Shown one piece after another: positions 1-7,373 of a DNA stretch of 64,000 nucleotides (position 1 is its first letter; each line of letters opens with the position of its first letter). The notes under the pieces are model-generated. The model ran no database searches. It worked only from the letters and a program-made list of their open reading frames with translations, and was not told the origin of the DNA. The DNA is from Gallaecimonas sp045291545 (lineage in GTDB: Bacteria; Pseudomonadota; Gammaproteobacteria; Enterobacterales; Gallaecimonadaceae), in the NCBI RefSeq assembly GCF_045291545.1, contig NZ_CP149514.1:1488001-1552000 (forward strand), given 5' to 3'. Made by a program: the position numbers and the translations under genes.

Positions 1-505
1 CATGATGGTTGGCGTAGCTCACTGCACCGTAGCCTTCGGTGTCGCGGGTCGGGTCCTGGGTTTCAATGTTCACCAGCCCGGCCAGGGCATTAGCCCCAAA
101 GCGGGTGCCCTGGGGGCCACGGAACACTTCAATCTGGCGGATGTCGGTCAGTAGCCCGGCCAACCCCAGCCCGGAAAAGTCAAAGCCATCAACCAACAGC
201 CCCACCGACGGGTTCACCGGGTCAACAAACTGGCTGCGCTCGCCAATGCCGCGAATTTGCAGAAAGCGGCCACGGCTGGCGCCACTGGCAAAATTGACGT
301 TAGGGACCATGTCCAGGGTTTGGTCGAGGGCATCGGCGTGGCGGCTTTGCACCTCATCGGCGCTGAGCACTGTGACGCTGTTGGTCAGCTCGGTAAGCAG
401 TTGGTCACGAAAATCGCCGTTAACGGTGATGTGCTCAATGCCGTCATCGGCATGGGCGGCAAAAGCCGTCAGCAAGGCAGCAGTAACGAGAGTGTGTTTG
501 AACAT
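1..505 (-). CDS. TonB-dependent outer-membrane receptor, 5' part (thiamin-type by its riboswitch)
   Basis: Only the first 168 codons lie in the window; the gene runs off the left edge. The protein opens with a short signal peptide (MFKHTLVTAALLTAFAAHA), then a TonB-box-like ITVNG stretch and the plug domain, with IRGIGERSQF, VGLLVDGFDF and the plug hallmark IEVFRGPQGT. Such receptors take scarce nutrients across the outer membrane using TonB energy. A TPP riboswitch sits directly upstream on the same strand, so thiamin or a thiamin derivative is the likely substrate. The class is certain; the substrate is inferred from the riboswitch. Confidence 0.9.
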   Translation of the reverse strand, partial: MFKHTLVTAALLTAFAAHADDGIEHITVNGDFRDQLLTELTNSVTVLSADEVQSRHADALDQTLDMVPNVNFASGASRGRFLQIRGIGERSQFVDPVNPSVGLLVDGFDFSGLGLAGLLTDIRQIEVFRGPQGTRFGANALAGLVNIETQDPTRDTEGYGAVSYANHH

Positions 506-552
506 CTGGATCTCCTGAAATAGAAGATCCGGGCGTGCGGCAGTAATGGCAG

Positions 553-650
553 ATTGGCACCATCCCTACGCCGGTACGAGCCGGATCAGGTTCAAAGGGT
601 CTGCCGGTGCACCGACATCTCAGGCCTTCAAAGGCCCCCCCCTGGTGAAA
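553..650 (-). promoter_or_regulatory. TPP (THI-box) riboswitch
   Basis: Read on the minus strand, the leader has the two conserved TPP-aptamer parts: a G-rich GGGGGCC...GGCCTGAGATG half near 610-645, and ACCCTTTGAACCTGATC followed by GGCGTAGGGA near 555-600. It ends about 50 bp before the ATG of the TonB-dependent receptor. In proteobacteria this aptamer usually represses thiamin biosynthesis or uptake genes when TPP is plentiful. Confidence 0.92.
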
Positions 651-712
651 GTCGCGCCGATTGTAACGAGGGCGTCACACAATGTCAGCCCCCGGCTTGC
701 TTTTTCGCTGGC

Positions 713-1063
713 TCAGCGCGCCAGCATCGGCCCCAGCGGCTTGCCGCCAAGCAAATGCAGGTGAATGTGATACACCTCCTGGCCACCGTACTCCCGGCAG
801 TTCATGATCAACCGGTAGCCGTCGTCATTAATGCCTTCATCTCGGGCTATCTTGCTGGCTACAGTCATCATCCGGCCAAGATAAGGCTCGTGTTCCGGGC
901 GAATGTCGTCAGCGGTAGCGATAACGATGTTCGGCACCACCAGCACATGCGTTGGCGCCTTGGGGTTGATGTCACGAAAAGCGGTGACCATGTCATCCTG
1001 ATAAACAATCTCAGCCGGGATCTCACGGCGGATAATTTTCGAAAAAAGGGTTTCTTCGCTCAC
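713..1063 (-). CDS. hinT: HIT-family purine nucleoside phosphoramidase HinT
   Basis: A 116-residue protein with the histidine-triad motif HIHLHLLGG at about residues 99-107. The N-terminal MSEETLFSKIIRREIPAEIVYQDD is typical of bacterial HinT. HinT hydrolyses P-N bonds in AMP-lysine and other nucleoside phosphoramidates and is a cytosolic dimer. The start is a GTG at 1063, supported by an upstream AAGGAG. It is divergent from the M61 peptidase gene, with about 70 bp between them. Length and motif order match the family. Confidence 0.95.
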   Translation of the reverse strand: MSEETLFSKIIRREIPAEIVYQDDMVTAFRDINPKAPTHVLVVPNIVIATADDIRPEHEPYLGRMMTVASKIARDEGINDDGYRLIMNCREYGGQEVYHIHLHLLGGKPLGPMLAR

Positions 1064-1131
1064 AGCGCTCTCCTTCTGGCAGGCGATATTCCCGTGCTAG
1101 ACTGCAGCCAAACTGATTGCCACGCAAGCTT

Positions 1132-2892
1132 ATGACTGCCGCCATCCATTACCGTATTTCGCCGGCCGATCTTCAACGCCACTTGTTTGACGTAACCCTC
1201 ACCATCAGTGAGCCAGACGCCGACGGCCAGCAGCTTTGGCTGCCCGCCTGGATCCCCGGCTCCTACCTGATCCGCGACTTTGCCAAGCACCTGCAATGGC
1301 TTAACGCCGAAGACGATGACGCCAACCCCATTGCCATCAGCAAGCTCGGCAAAGCGCGCTGGCAGTTGGCCCCCTGTGACGGCCCGGTAACGGTGCGCTA
1401 TCAGATCTACGCCTGGGATTTGTCGGTGCGCGGCGCCCACCTGGACGAAACCCACGGCTTTTTTAACGGCACCTCACTATGCCTGGCGGTGGCCGGCCAG
1501 GAAGACCAAGCCGTTGCCGTAACCCTTGAAGCCCCCGCGCAGGCGCCGCACTGGCAAGTGGCCACCGGCCTGCCCCGTAACGGCACCGAACCCTGGCAGT
1601 TTGGCGACTACTGCGCCGAAAACTACGACGCGCTGATCGACTACCCGGTAGAGATGGGTGATTTTGAGGTAGTCACCTTCACTGCCAAGGGCATTCCCCA
1701 CCATCTGGTGCTCACCGGCCACCACTACGGTGACAAAAACCGCCTGGCACGGGACTTGGCAGCCATTTGCGAAACCCAGCTGGACTTTTTCGGTGGCCCC
1801 GAGCCTTTTGACGAGTACTGGTTTTTGACCATGGTTACCGCCGACAGCTACGGCGGCCTGGAACACCGCAACTCCACCGCGCTGATGATCCCGCGCTTTG
1901 GCCTGAACGGCAGCGACTATATGGATTTTATGGCGCTGTGCTCCCATGAGTACTTCCATAACTGGAACGTGAAGCGCATCAAACCGGCGGCCTTTTTGCC
2001 CTACCAGCTGGAAAAAGAAAGCCACAGCATTCAGCTCTGGGCCTACGAAGGCATTACCAGCTACTTTGACGACCTGATGCTGCACCGCGCCGGGCTGCTT
2101 GATGCCCAGGGCTACTTGGACCGCCTGGCCAAAACCTTTACCCGTGTGCAGCGCGGTTCCGGGCGGTTACTGCAAAGCCTGGCCGACTCCAGCTTTGACG
2201 CCTGGACCAAGTTCTACCAGCAAGACGAAAACGCCGCCAACGCCATTGTCAGTTACTACACCAAGGGCGCCATTATGGCGCTATGCCTCGATTTGACCCT
2301 GCGGCTGCGCTCAGAACACCGGCTGAGCCTGGACGATGTCATGGGCGAGCTGTGGCAACGCTTTGGCCAACAAGGCATTGGCACCGAAGACCACAGCCAC
2401 CAGCAGCTTGCCGAAGAACTGCTGGGTGAACCGCTGGACGCCTTCTTTAACCACGCCCTGCATGGCACCGAAGACTTACCGGCCCGCGAACTGCTGGCCG
2501 CCATGGGGGTTAGCCTGGCCTTTGCTCCGGCCAGCGACGACGCCGACAACGGCGGCTCGCCGGGCAAGGAACGGCCCGGCCGCCTGACCCTTGGCGCCCG
2601 CCTGAGCGAACAAAACGGCGCCCTGCTGGTACAAGCTGTGCCCCATGGCAGCGCCGCCGACAAAGCCGGCCTGGCCGCAGGAGACACCCTTGTTGCCATT
2701 GATGGCCTGCGCGCCCGCAGCAGCCAGCTGGCCAAGCTGCTCAGCGCCATTGGTGAACGGCCGGTAGAAGTGCATGCATTTCGCCGCGACGAACTGATGA
2801 CCTTCACCCTGACGCCACAACAGGCTGCCAGCGACACCGCCGTTTTACAGGTAACGGACGCCACCTTGCTGCACGGCTGGCTGGACGCTTAA
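1132..2892 (+). CDS. M61-family metallopeptidase with PDZ domain
   Basis: About 586 residues with the M61 (glycyl aminopeptidase-like) layout. There is an N-terminal beta domain (HYRISPADLQRHLFDV...LWLPAWIPGSYLIRDF), a zinc-binding HEYFHNWNVKRI motif at about residue 272, and a C-terminal PDZ region near residues 490-570 (GALLVQAVPHGSAADKAGL). It has no clear signal peptide. The frame is open from a TTG at 1117, but the ATG at 1132 (MTAAIHYRIS) fits family starts better. Physiological substrates of bacterial M61 enzymes are poorly known, so only the peptidase class is claimed. Confidence 0.93.
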   Translation: MTAAIHYRISPADLQRHLFDVTLTISEPDADGQQLWLPAWIPGSYLIRDFAKHLQWLNAEDDDANPIAISKLGKARWQLAPCDGPVTVRYQIYAWDLSVRGAHLDETHGFFNGTSLCLAVAGQEDQAVAVTLEAPAQAPHWQVATGLPRNGTEPWQFGDYCAENYDALIDYPVEMGDFEVVTFTAKGIPHHLVLTGHHYGDKNRLARDLAAICETQLDFFGGPEPFDEYWFLTMVTADSYGGLEHRNSTALMIPRFGLNGSDYMDFMALCSHEYFHNWNVKRIKPAAFLPYQLEKESHSIQLWAYEGITSYFDDLMLHRAGLLDAQGYLDRLAKTFTRVQRGSGRLLQSLADSSFDAWTKFYQQDENAANAIVSYYTKGAIMALCLDLTLRLRSEHRLSLDDVMGELWQRFGQQGIGTEDHSHQQLAEELLGEPLDAFFNHALHGTEDLPARELLAAMGVSLAFAPASDDADNGGSPGKERPGRLTLGARLSEQNGALLVQAVPHGSAADKAGLAAGDTLVAIDGLRARSSQLAKLLSAIGERPVEVHAFRRDELMTFTLTPQQAASDTAVLQVTDATLLHGWLDA

Positions 2893-2898
2893 CCCCTT

Positions 2899-2919
2899 CC
2901 CGGCAGCACCGCTGCCGGG
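2899..2919 (+). terminator. GC-rich hairpin without T tract
   Basis: A perfect 9-bp stem (CCCGGCAGC / GCTGCCGGG) with a 3-nt loop follows the peptidase stop and lies before the apbE ATG. No T run follows, so it may only attenuate or stabilise mRNA. Confidence 0.35.
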
Positions 2920-2952
2920 GGCAATATTGGACGACCAAGAGACACTGCCACC

Positions 2953-4017
2953 ATGAACCGCAACCTTGTTGCCAAACGCACTACCCTGCGCCTGCTTGGC
3001 GCTGCCGCCCTGGCCCTTGGCCTCAGCCACTGTAGCCAGCAGCCACCGCCGATCAGTAAATTGTCAGGCTACGCCCAGGGCACCACCTACCACCTGAGCT
3101 GGTGGGCCGAAAAGCCGGCAGACCGCGCCGCCATTGAACAAGACATCAACAGCACCCTGGCGCAAATCGATAAAGAGCTGTCGACCTACCGCGACGACTC
3201 CTATATCTCGCACTTCAATCACAGCCAGTCCACCGACTGGCAAAGCGCCTCCAAAGACTTCATCGCCCTGATTGATATCGCCAAGGATATCGACCACAAA
3301 ACCGGCGGCTGCTACGACCCCACCATCGGCCCGCTGTTCACCCTCTGGGGTTTTCAGAACAACAAACTGCACGTGCCAAGCGCCGAGCAAATTGCCGCGG
3401 TAAAAGCCGACCTGGGCATGGACAAAATTGAAGTGGACCACGCCACAGGCCGCATCCGCAAAACCGTGCCGGGCCTGCAACTGAACTTTTCGTCCATGGG
3501 TGAAGGCTACAGTATCGGCAAAATCAGCCAGGTGCTGGAACGCCATGGCGTCAAAAACTACCTGGTGGAATTTGGCGGCGACATGAAAATCAAAGGCCAC
3601 AAGCCCGGTGGCAAAAAATGGCGCATCGCCATTCAACGGCCCGACGCCAAAAAGGGTGAAGCCGCCGTCTACCAGATCGTCACCATCAACGACGAAAATG
3701 GCGTCACCCTGGACACCTCCGGCACCTACCGCCACCACTTCGACGCCAACGGCAAGCGCTACTCGCACATTCTTGACCCTCGCAGCGGCGCGCCGGTAAC
3801 TCACGATTTGGTATCGGCATCAGTGTTTGGCACCGACCCAAGGGTATCTGACGCCTGGGCCACCGCCATGCTCTGCCTCGGCCCGAAAGAAGGCAAAGCA
3901 ATTGCTGACCGCGAGCAACTGCCGGTGTTTTTTATTGAAGACGCCAACGGCACCCTGAAAAACAGCGAAAGCAGCACATTGCAGCACACCAAAAAGGTCA
4001 CGCTACAAATAGACTGA
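2953..4017 (+). CDS. apbE: FAD:protein FMN transferase (ApbE), predicted lipoprotein
   Basis: 354 residues. The N-terminus has a hydrophobic signal (LRLLGAAALALGLSHC) that ends in a lipobox-like LSHC. ApbE motifs follow: STYRDDSYISHFN, GGCYDPTIGPLFTLWGF, LNFSSMGEGYSIGKI, VEFGGDM, and near the C-terminus LDTSGTYRHHF and YSHILDPRSGAPV, with a Thr/Ser-rich Mg-binding site. ApbE attaches FMN to a threonine of periplasmic or membrane proteins such as Nqr or Rnf subunits. It starts 60 bp after the M61 gene and is followed by a strong terminator. No flavinylation target is visible nearby. Confidence 0.93.
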   Translation: MNRNLVAKRTTLRLLGAAALALGLSHCSQQPPPISKLSGYAQGTTYHLSWWAEKPADRAAIEQDINSTLAQIDKELSTYRDDSYISHFNHSQSTDWQSASKDFIALIDIAKDIDHKTGGCYDPTIGPLFTLWGFQNNKLHVPSAEQIAAVKADLGMDKIEVDHATGRIRKTVPGLQLNFSSMGEGYSIGKISQVLERHGVKNYLVEFGGDMKIKGHKPGGKKWRIAIQRPDAKKGEAAVYQIVTINDENGVTLDTSGTYRHHFDANGKRYSHILDPRSGAPVTHDLVSASVFGTDPRVSDAWATAMLCLGPKEGKAIADREQLPVFFIEDANGTLKNSESSTLQHTKKVTLQID

Positions 4018-4023
4018 CCGAAA

Positions 4024-4050
4024 AAAGCCCGGCCAAGCCGGGCTTTTTTG
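4024..4050 (+). terminator. Rho-independent terminator of apbE
   Basis: AAAAAGCCCGGC-CAA-GCCGGGCTTTTTT: an 8-bp GC stem flanked by A and T runs, just after the apbE stop. Confidence 0.9.
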
Positions 4051-4061
4051 TGCTCTAACCT

Positions 4062-4345
4062 CTTCATCTGTAAGGCTTTGGTGAGCCGCCTCACAAAACA
4101 CCGCACAGCCCTTGGCCCACCCGCCCACAGCGCGTAAGGTGGTAAAAAACAAGGATGTCAGGGACAGTGCGGCCCGTAACGCAGGGGCGGTAGCGTGGCC
4201 AGCTCTGATTCGCTTCGCTATTGGTAATCGTGGCTGCGGTATTCTGTTTGCTTTTCTGCCCGTTAAGCGCAGCGCTAGCGAAACATGGGCAAGGGTTTTG
4301 CTGACTTTTGCCCCACAAAAGTCAGGCGCGTGCAGGGGCGCCCTC
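4062..4345 (+). repeat. Mosaic intergenic repeat, copy 1 (blocks A+B)
   Basis: This non-coding stretch matches 9891-10028 (block A, beginning CTTCATCTGTAAGGCTTTGG) and 10119-10263 (block B) with only scattered differences. Block B ends in a near-palindrome (TGACTTTTG / CAAAAGTCA around CCCCA) followed by GGCGCGTGCAGGGGCG. Short ORFs crossing it are not genes. Copies recur at 4908-5120 and 5193-5465 in rearranged order. Confidence 0.85.
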
Positions 4346-4361
4346 CTGCAATAAATACTGG

Positions 4362-4410
4362 ATTAGGACCTCCGCCGCTGCGCTTCGGCCTTTTACTTAA
4401 ATCGTTAGGT
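4362..4410 (+). other. attC-like right half (integron cassette junction)
   Basis: GCTGCGCTTCGGCC is followed by TTTTACTTAAATC and then GTTAGGT at 4404-4410, which fits the GTTRRRY core of an integron recombination site. The layout resembles the L'-R' end of attC sites, and the next gene's ATG lies only 6 nt beyond, as is typical of gene cassettes. The matching left half is missing because the mosaic repeat lies upstream. This is inferred from pattern only. Confidence 0.45.
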
Positions 4411-4416
4411 TTAAAA

Positions 4417-4875
4417 ATGCGTAAGATCATACTTTTATTTATTTTGTCTCTGCTGTCTGGATGTGTATGGTTTGGAGTAGAAACTATGATCCCTATTGAG
4501 AAGGAGGTTCAGAGCCTAAATTCTTGGCAGGTAAATCAGGATTACGAAAAATATGAAGTAGTAGAGGTCGGTGATTCCAAGGTATCAGTCGTCCAAAAAA
4601 TCGGTAACCCTGTTTCAATTGACAAGACTTCCAAATACGAAATCTGGAATTATCCATCCACTATAGCCGTAAAAGATGGGAAAACGATCTGTTTGGGGTG
4701 GTTGCCCATCCCTCTTAGGAAAAAAACTGAGGGCAAAAATCTAATATATTTTGGTGGTAATAATAAGGTTTATAAAATTATTCAATTTACTACCGAAGGT
4801 AAGTTTCATGGTGTGTATACCGACGATTCAGGTTCCGGTGTGCTAAACGGTGAAAAATCGAAATGCGGTATTTAA
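4417..4875 (+). CDS. Small predicted lipoprotein of unknown function, AT-rich
   Basis: 152 residues. The signal peptide MRKIILLFILSLLSGC ends in a lipobox (LLSGC), so the mature protein is probably lipid-anchored. The rest has no motif I recognise, though the pattern KVSVVQKIGNPVSIDK...YEIWNYP recalls SmpA/BamE-like small lipoproteins. The frame is open to 4285 but that extension is mosaic repeat sequence, so the ATG at 4417 is preferred. Base composition is far more AT-rich than the neighbours. GTTAGGT lies just before it and its exact complement ACCTAAC just after it, suggesting an integron cassette origin. Confidence 0.7.
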   Translation: MRKIILLFILSLLSGCVWFGVETMIPIEKEVQSLNSWQVNQDYEKYEVVEVGDSKVSVVQKIGNPVSIDKTSKYEIWNYPSTIAVKDGKTICLGWLPIPLRKKTEGKNLIYFGGNNKVYKIIQFTTEGKFHGVYTDDSGSGVLNGEKSKCGI

Positions 4876-4882
4876 CCCAGAT

Positions 4883-4889
4883 ACCTAAC
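4883..4889 (+). other. attC R''-like core after the lipoprotein gene
   Basis: ACCTAAC fits RYYYAAC and is the exact complement of GTTAGGT at 4404-4410. It lies 7 nt after the stop codon. The rest of the putative attC is replaced by mosaic repeat from about 4908. Confidence 0.4.
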
Positions 4890-4907
4890 AAGTGATTGTG
4901 GCTCTCA

Positions 4908-5120
4908 ACCGCTTTCTGCCCGTTAAGTGCAGCGCCGCTGTGGCAGGAATGGAGGTTCAGCTGAGGCAGGACGCCGAAGCAGGTGAATACGTGTCGGGAC
5001 ACACGTATGAACCGGTGAACCGGGAATGACGAACACAGCGTCAGCGCGGAACATGGGCAAGGGTTTTGCTGACTTTTGCCCCCAAAAGTCAGGCGCGTGC
5101 AGGGGCGCCCCCCCTGCAAT
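4908..5120 (+). repeat. Mosaic intergenic repeat, copy 2 (block B split by block D)
   Basis: CGCTTTCTGCCCGTTAAGTGCAG matches block B of copies 1 and 3. Then about 100 bp of block D intervene (including CGTGTCGGGACACACGTATG). Block B resumes at about 5050 with ACATGGGCAAGGGTTTTGCTG and the TGACTTTTG/CAAAAGTCA palindrome. No credible gene is present. Confidence 0.75.
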
Positions 5121-5192
5121 AAAAGAATCTTTCACAAGGAAAGCAATAGCCGGTAAGCACCGAGCATTCAGTAAACGGAATATCCAACTGGG

Positions 5193-5465
5193 TTTTGATG
5201 TGCCTGCGGCACAGCTATTTGTTTGCCGGTTCCCGCACCGGCGGGCGTGTTCCTTTCTTGCTTGGCCAAAGAAAGGAACCGAAAGAAGGCCACCCCAGCG
5301 TTACGCTCAATCCGTGCTGTAAGCCGCTTGCCGGGCACCGGCTCGTACGCGTGTCCCGACACGTACTTACCTGTTTCGCCATCCCTGGCTCAACGGCCCT
5401 ATCGCAGCTTCCACCCCGGCGCTGCACTCAAAGGGGCCCCAAGAGCCACACCAGCAGGTGTGGCA
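5193..5465 (+). repeat. Mosaic intergenic repeat, copy 3 (blocks C+E; E is inverted D)
   Basis: Block C (TTTGATGTGCCTGCGGCACAG through the CCGGTTCCCGCACCGGCGGG hairpin) matches 10058-10115. Block E (CACCGGCTCGTACGCGTGTC..., about 5335-5420) is a diverged reverse complement of block D at about 4930-5020, so D and E could pair as a long imperfect stem. A palindrome GTTCCTTTCTT...AAGAAAGGAAC lies at about 5249-5280. Confidence 0.7.
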
Positions 5466-5503
5466 GACAATCAGATAGTGGGTTGCGTCGTTCAGGTTTT
5501 TGG

Positions 5504-5647
5504 ATGGGAATACAGTATATGCGGCCGAGGTGTGACAATCTGGCAACTTTATTAGGCACTCTTGGCTCATATATTCCGATAGTGAGTGATATTGAATATT
5601 TGCGATATCTTAGGAACGCCGATGCGTACATCAAGTATAATAAGTAA
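5504..5647 (+). CDS. Short ORF, doubtful or remnant
   Basis: 47 codons (MGIQYMRPRCDNLATLLG...DAYIKYNK) in AT-rich sequence between the mosaic repeat and the next gene. It could be the tail of a truncated cassette gene. No clear ribosome binding site or known motif. An inverted repeat CCGATGC...GCATCGG spans its 3' end at about 5620-5657. Confidence 0.2.
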   Translation: MGIQYMRPRCDNLATLLGTLGSYIPIVSDIEYLRYLRNADAYIKYNK

Positions 5648-5740
5648 ATGCATCGGAAGCATAAATGCGCCGCTGATTTAAGCGTTGCGCGAGATAAACA
5701 GAACACTTTTTTGTAATACTGAGGCTGTGGAGCCCTGCGT

Positions 5741-6376
5741 ATGGATAAGGCAATTTTTGGTTTGCTTGGCGTTGCTCTGGGAGTGTTCTTAACAGTAGCC
5801 AAGGAATGGTGGTTTCAAAGCCGAAAAAATAAGAAAGATGCAGAATACCTATCCATTCAAGTTATCTCGATGCTCGATCGCTTTGTTTCTGGCTGCTCCG
5901 CTGTTGTAGACGACGATGGACTTTGCCATGGCCAACCCGATCAAGATGGATATCACCGCATACAAGTGAAAACTCCAAGTTTTGAGCCGGAAGCAGCAAA
6001 AGTGGAGTGGAAATCGCTTCCCGCGAACCTAATGTACGAAGTACTCACATTTCCAAATAAAGTAGAAATCGCGAACAACACTATTAGCGCAATATTCGAA
6101 TACGGAACTACCCCACCAGATTATGTCGAGGGGTTTGAAGAAAGGCAGTATTTGTATGCCGAACTTGGTCTAGAAGCAGCGGAGCTCGCGTCCAAGCTCA
6201 GAGCATACTCAGGTCTTCCTATGAGGCAAAAAAATGAATGGAATTCGGTGGCTTTCATAAAAGAAAGAAGGGAGTCCATCGCTAATCAGCGCCAAGAACA
6301 CGCAAAACAGCATGAGGCAATGTTGCAAAAGCGCAATGAAATCGCATCTCAAGAAACTGAAACGCATAACAAGTAG
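5741..6376 (+). CDS. Hypothetical protein with one N-terminal membrane segment
   Basis: 211 residues. A single N-terminal hydrophobic helix (AIFGLLGVALGVFLTVAKEWW) is followed by a soluble region and a charged, coiled-coil-like C-terminus (residues about 160-211, rich in E, K, Q and R). No family recognised. It is more AT-rich than the host background. An attC-like 3' end (CGCTGATTTAAGCGTTG, about 5670-5686) lies upstream, and CATAACAAG overlaps its stop codon, so it could be an old integron cassette gene. Function unknown. Confidence 0.7.
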   Translation: MDKAIFGLLGVALGVFLTVAKEWWFQSRKNKKDAEYLSIQVISMLDRFVSGCSAVVDDDGLCHGQPDQDGYHRIQVKTPSFEPEAAKVEWKSLPANLMYEVLTFPNKVEIANNTISAIFEYGTTPPDYVEGFEERQYLYAELGLEAAELASKLRAYSGLPMRQKNEWNSVAFIKERRESIANQRQEHAKQHEAMLQKRNEIASQETETHNK

Positions 6377-6443
6377 GTCAACTCGTTCGTGAACCTCACC
6401 CGTTTTAACGGGCACGTATCACTAACTCATTAAAAGGAAGTTG

Positions 6444-6503
6444 ATGCCCGCTTACAAGAGCGGAAATTACAGCCTAGAGTTCAAAAAGAAAGCCGTGCTG
6501 TAG
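6444..6503 (+). pseudogene. Transposase-type fragment (IS3-like OrfA N-terminus?)
   Basis: A 19-codon reading frame, MPAYKSGNYSLEFKKKAVL, preceded by AAAAGGAAG and ending in TAG. The YSLEFKKKAV segment resembles the start of IS3-family OrfA proteins, but the rest is gone. Short, so only a possible remnant. Confidence 0.4.
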
Positions 6504-6799
6504 AGCCATTAACCTCTCCCCCAGCATTGAGCATGGTGGCGCTGGTGCTGCTGATAAGCCCTGCCCTGTTGCTGTTATGGCGCTATAGCGGCCGCAGTAA
6601 TCCGCTTTGGCAACGCTAAAAATTTTTCTCAAGGACGACTATGACACTCAAACCGCTCACCCAAAAATCTCCTGTTTAACACCCATCAGTACTGACTCGC
6701 CAGCCGGTTAACCACCACAGCAAATTACTGCGTTTAGCTGTTCCCGCTGCGCCGCCACGGGCGTAAGCTGGCAGCAAAGCCCCACAAGCAAGGAATACC
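6504..6799 (+). other. Gene debris region
   Basis: No intact gene is seen. One frame reads a membrane-protein C-terminus (MVALVLLISPALLLLWRY..., stop at about 6619). Shortly after, AAGGACGACT precedes a 12-codon start (MTLKPLTQKSPV, about 6641-6679) that stops at once. Both look like ends of deleted genes, next to the transposase-like fragment. Confidence 0.4.
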
Positions 6800-7300
6800 A
6801 TGGCCCCCGGCACACTGACGTTTTTCACCGGCAAAATGGGCGCAGGCAAATCCACTCTGGCAGCCCAGATCGCCCGGCAGCAGCAGGCGGTGTTGCTGTC
6901 AGAAGATGAGTGGCTAAGTGCGCTCTACCCTGGGCAAATTACCTCTGTTAAAGACTACATAACCTACGCCGAGCGCCTGAAAAGCCAGATGCAGCCGCTG
7001 GTGCAAGCCATGCTGGCCGCCGGCACCAGCGTGGTCATGGACTTTCCGGCCAACACCACAGCGCAACGGGCCTGGTTTAAGGCCATTTTCACGGCGGTGG
7101 CAGCGCCGCACCGGCTGGTGTTTATTGACGTGTCCGATGCCCTTTGCCTGCAACAGATTGAAAAACGGCGCCTTGCCGAACCGCACCGGGCCGCGACCGA
7201 CACCCCGGAAATGTTCGCCCGGATCAGCGCTTATTTTCAGCCCCCGGCAGCAGCGGAAGGCTTTAACGTAGAAACACCGGCAACACTCACATCACCATAA
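6800..7300 (+). CDS. P-loop ATPase/kinase-like protein (AAA_33 type)
   Basis: 166 residues with a Walker A motif GKMGAGKS at about residues 11-18, then LLSEDEWLSALYPG, VVMDFPANT (a Walker-B-like strand) and a C-terminal lid region with KRRLAEPHRA. This layout fits small cytosolic P-loop kinases of the AAA_33/zeta-toxin-like group. The phosphate acceptor is unknown. The ATG at 6800 has AAGGAA upstream. It precedes rsgA by 73 bp on the same strand. Confidence 0.8.
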   Translation: MAPGTLTFFTGKMGAGKSTLAAQIARQQQAVLLSEDEWLSALYPGQITSVKDYITYAERLKSQMQPLVQAMLAAGTSVVMDFPANTTAQRAWFKAIFTAVAAPHRLVFIDVSDALCLQQIEKRRLAEPHRAATDTPEMFARISAYFQPPAAAEGFNVETPATLTSP

Positions 7301-7373
7301 AAAATGCGGCACCACTGGCACTTTGCGCTATTTCATTAATAGTGAAGAGTTGTATTACACAGGTGCATAGCAA

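Noticed and set aside
4285..4416. N-terminal extension of the lipoprotein gene
   Set aside because: It is mosaic-repeat sequence (the same reading frame recurs at other copies); the signal peptide begins at the ATG at 4417.
4917..4929. GTTAAGT after the lipoprotein gene as the R' core of a complete attC
   Set aside because: The same bases occur in the mosaic-repeat copies (4260 and 10185 areas), so they belong to block B and not to an attC.
5026..5322. Short ORFs in the mosaic repeats
   Set aside because: Their sequences repeat at several sites, have no RBS and change frame between copies.
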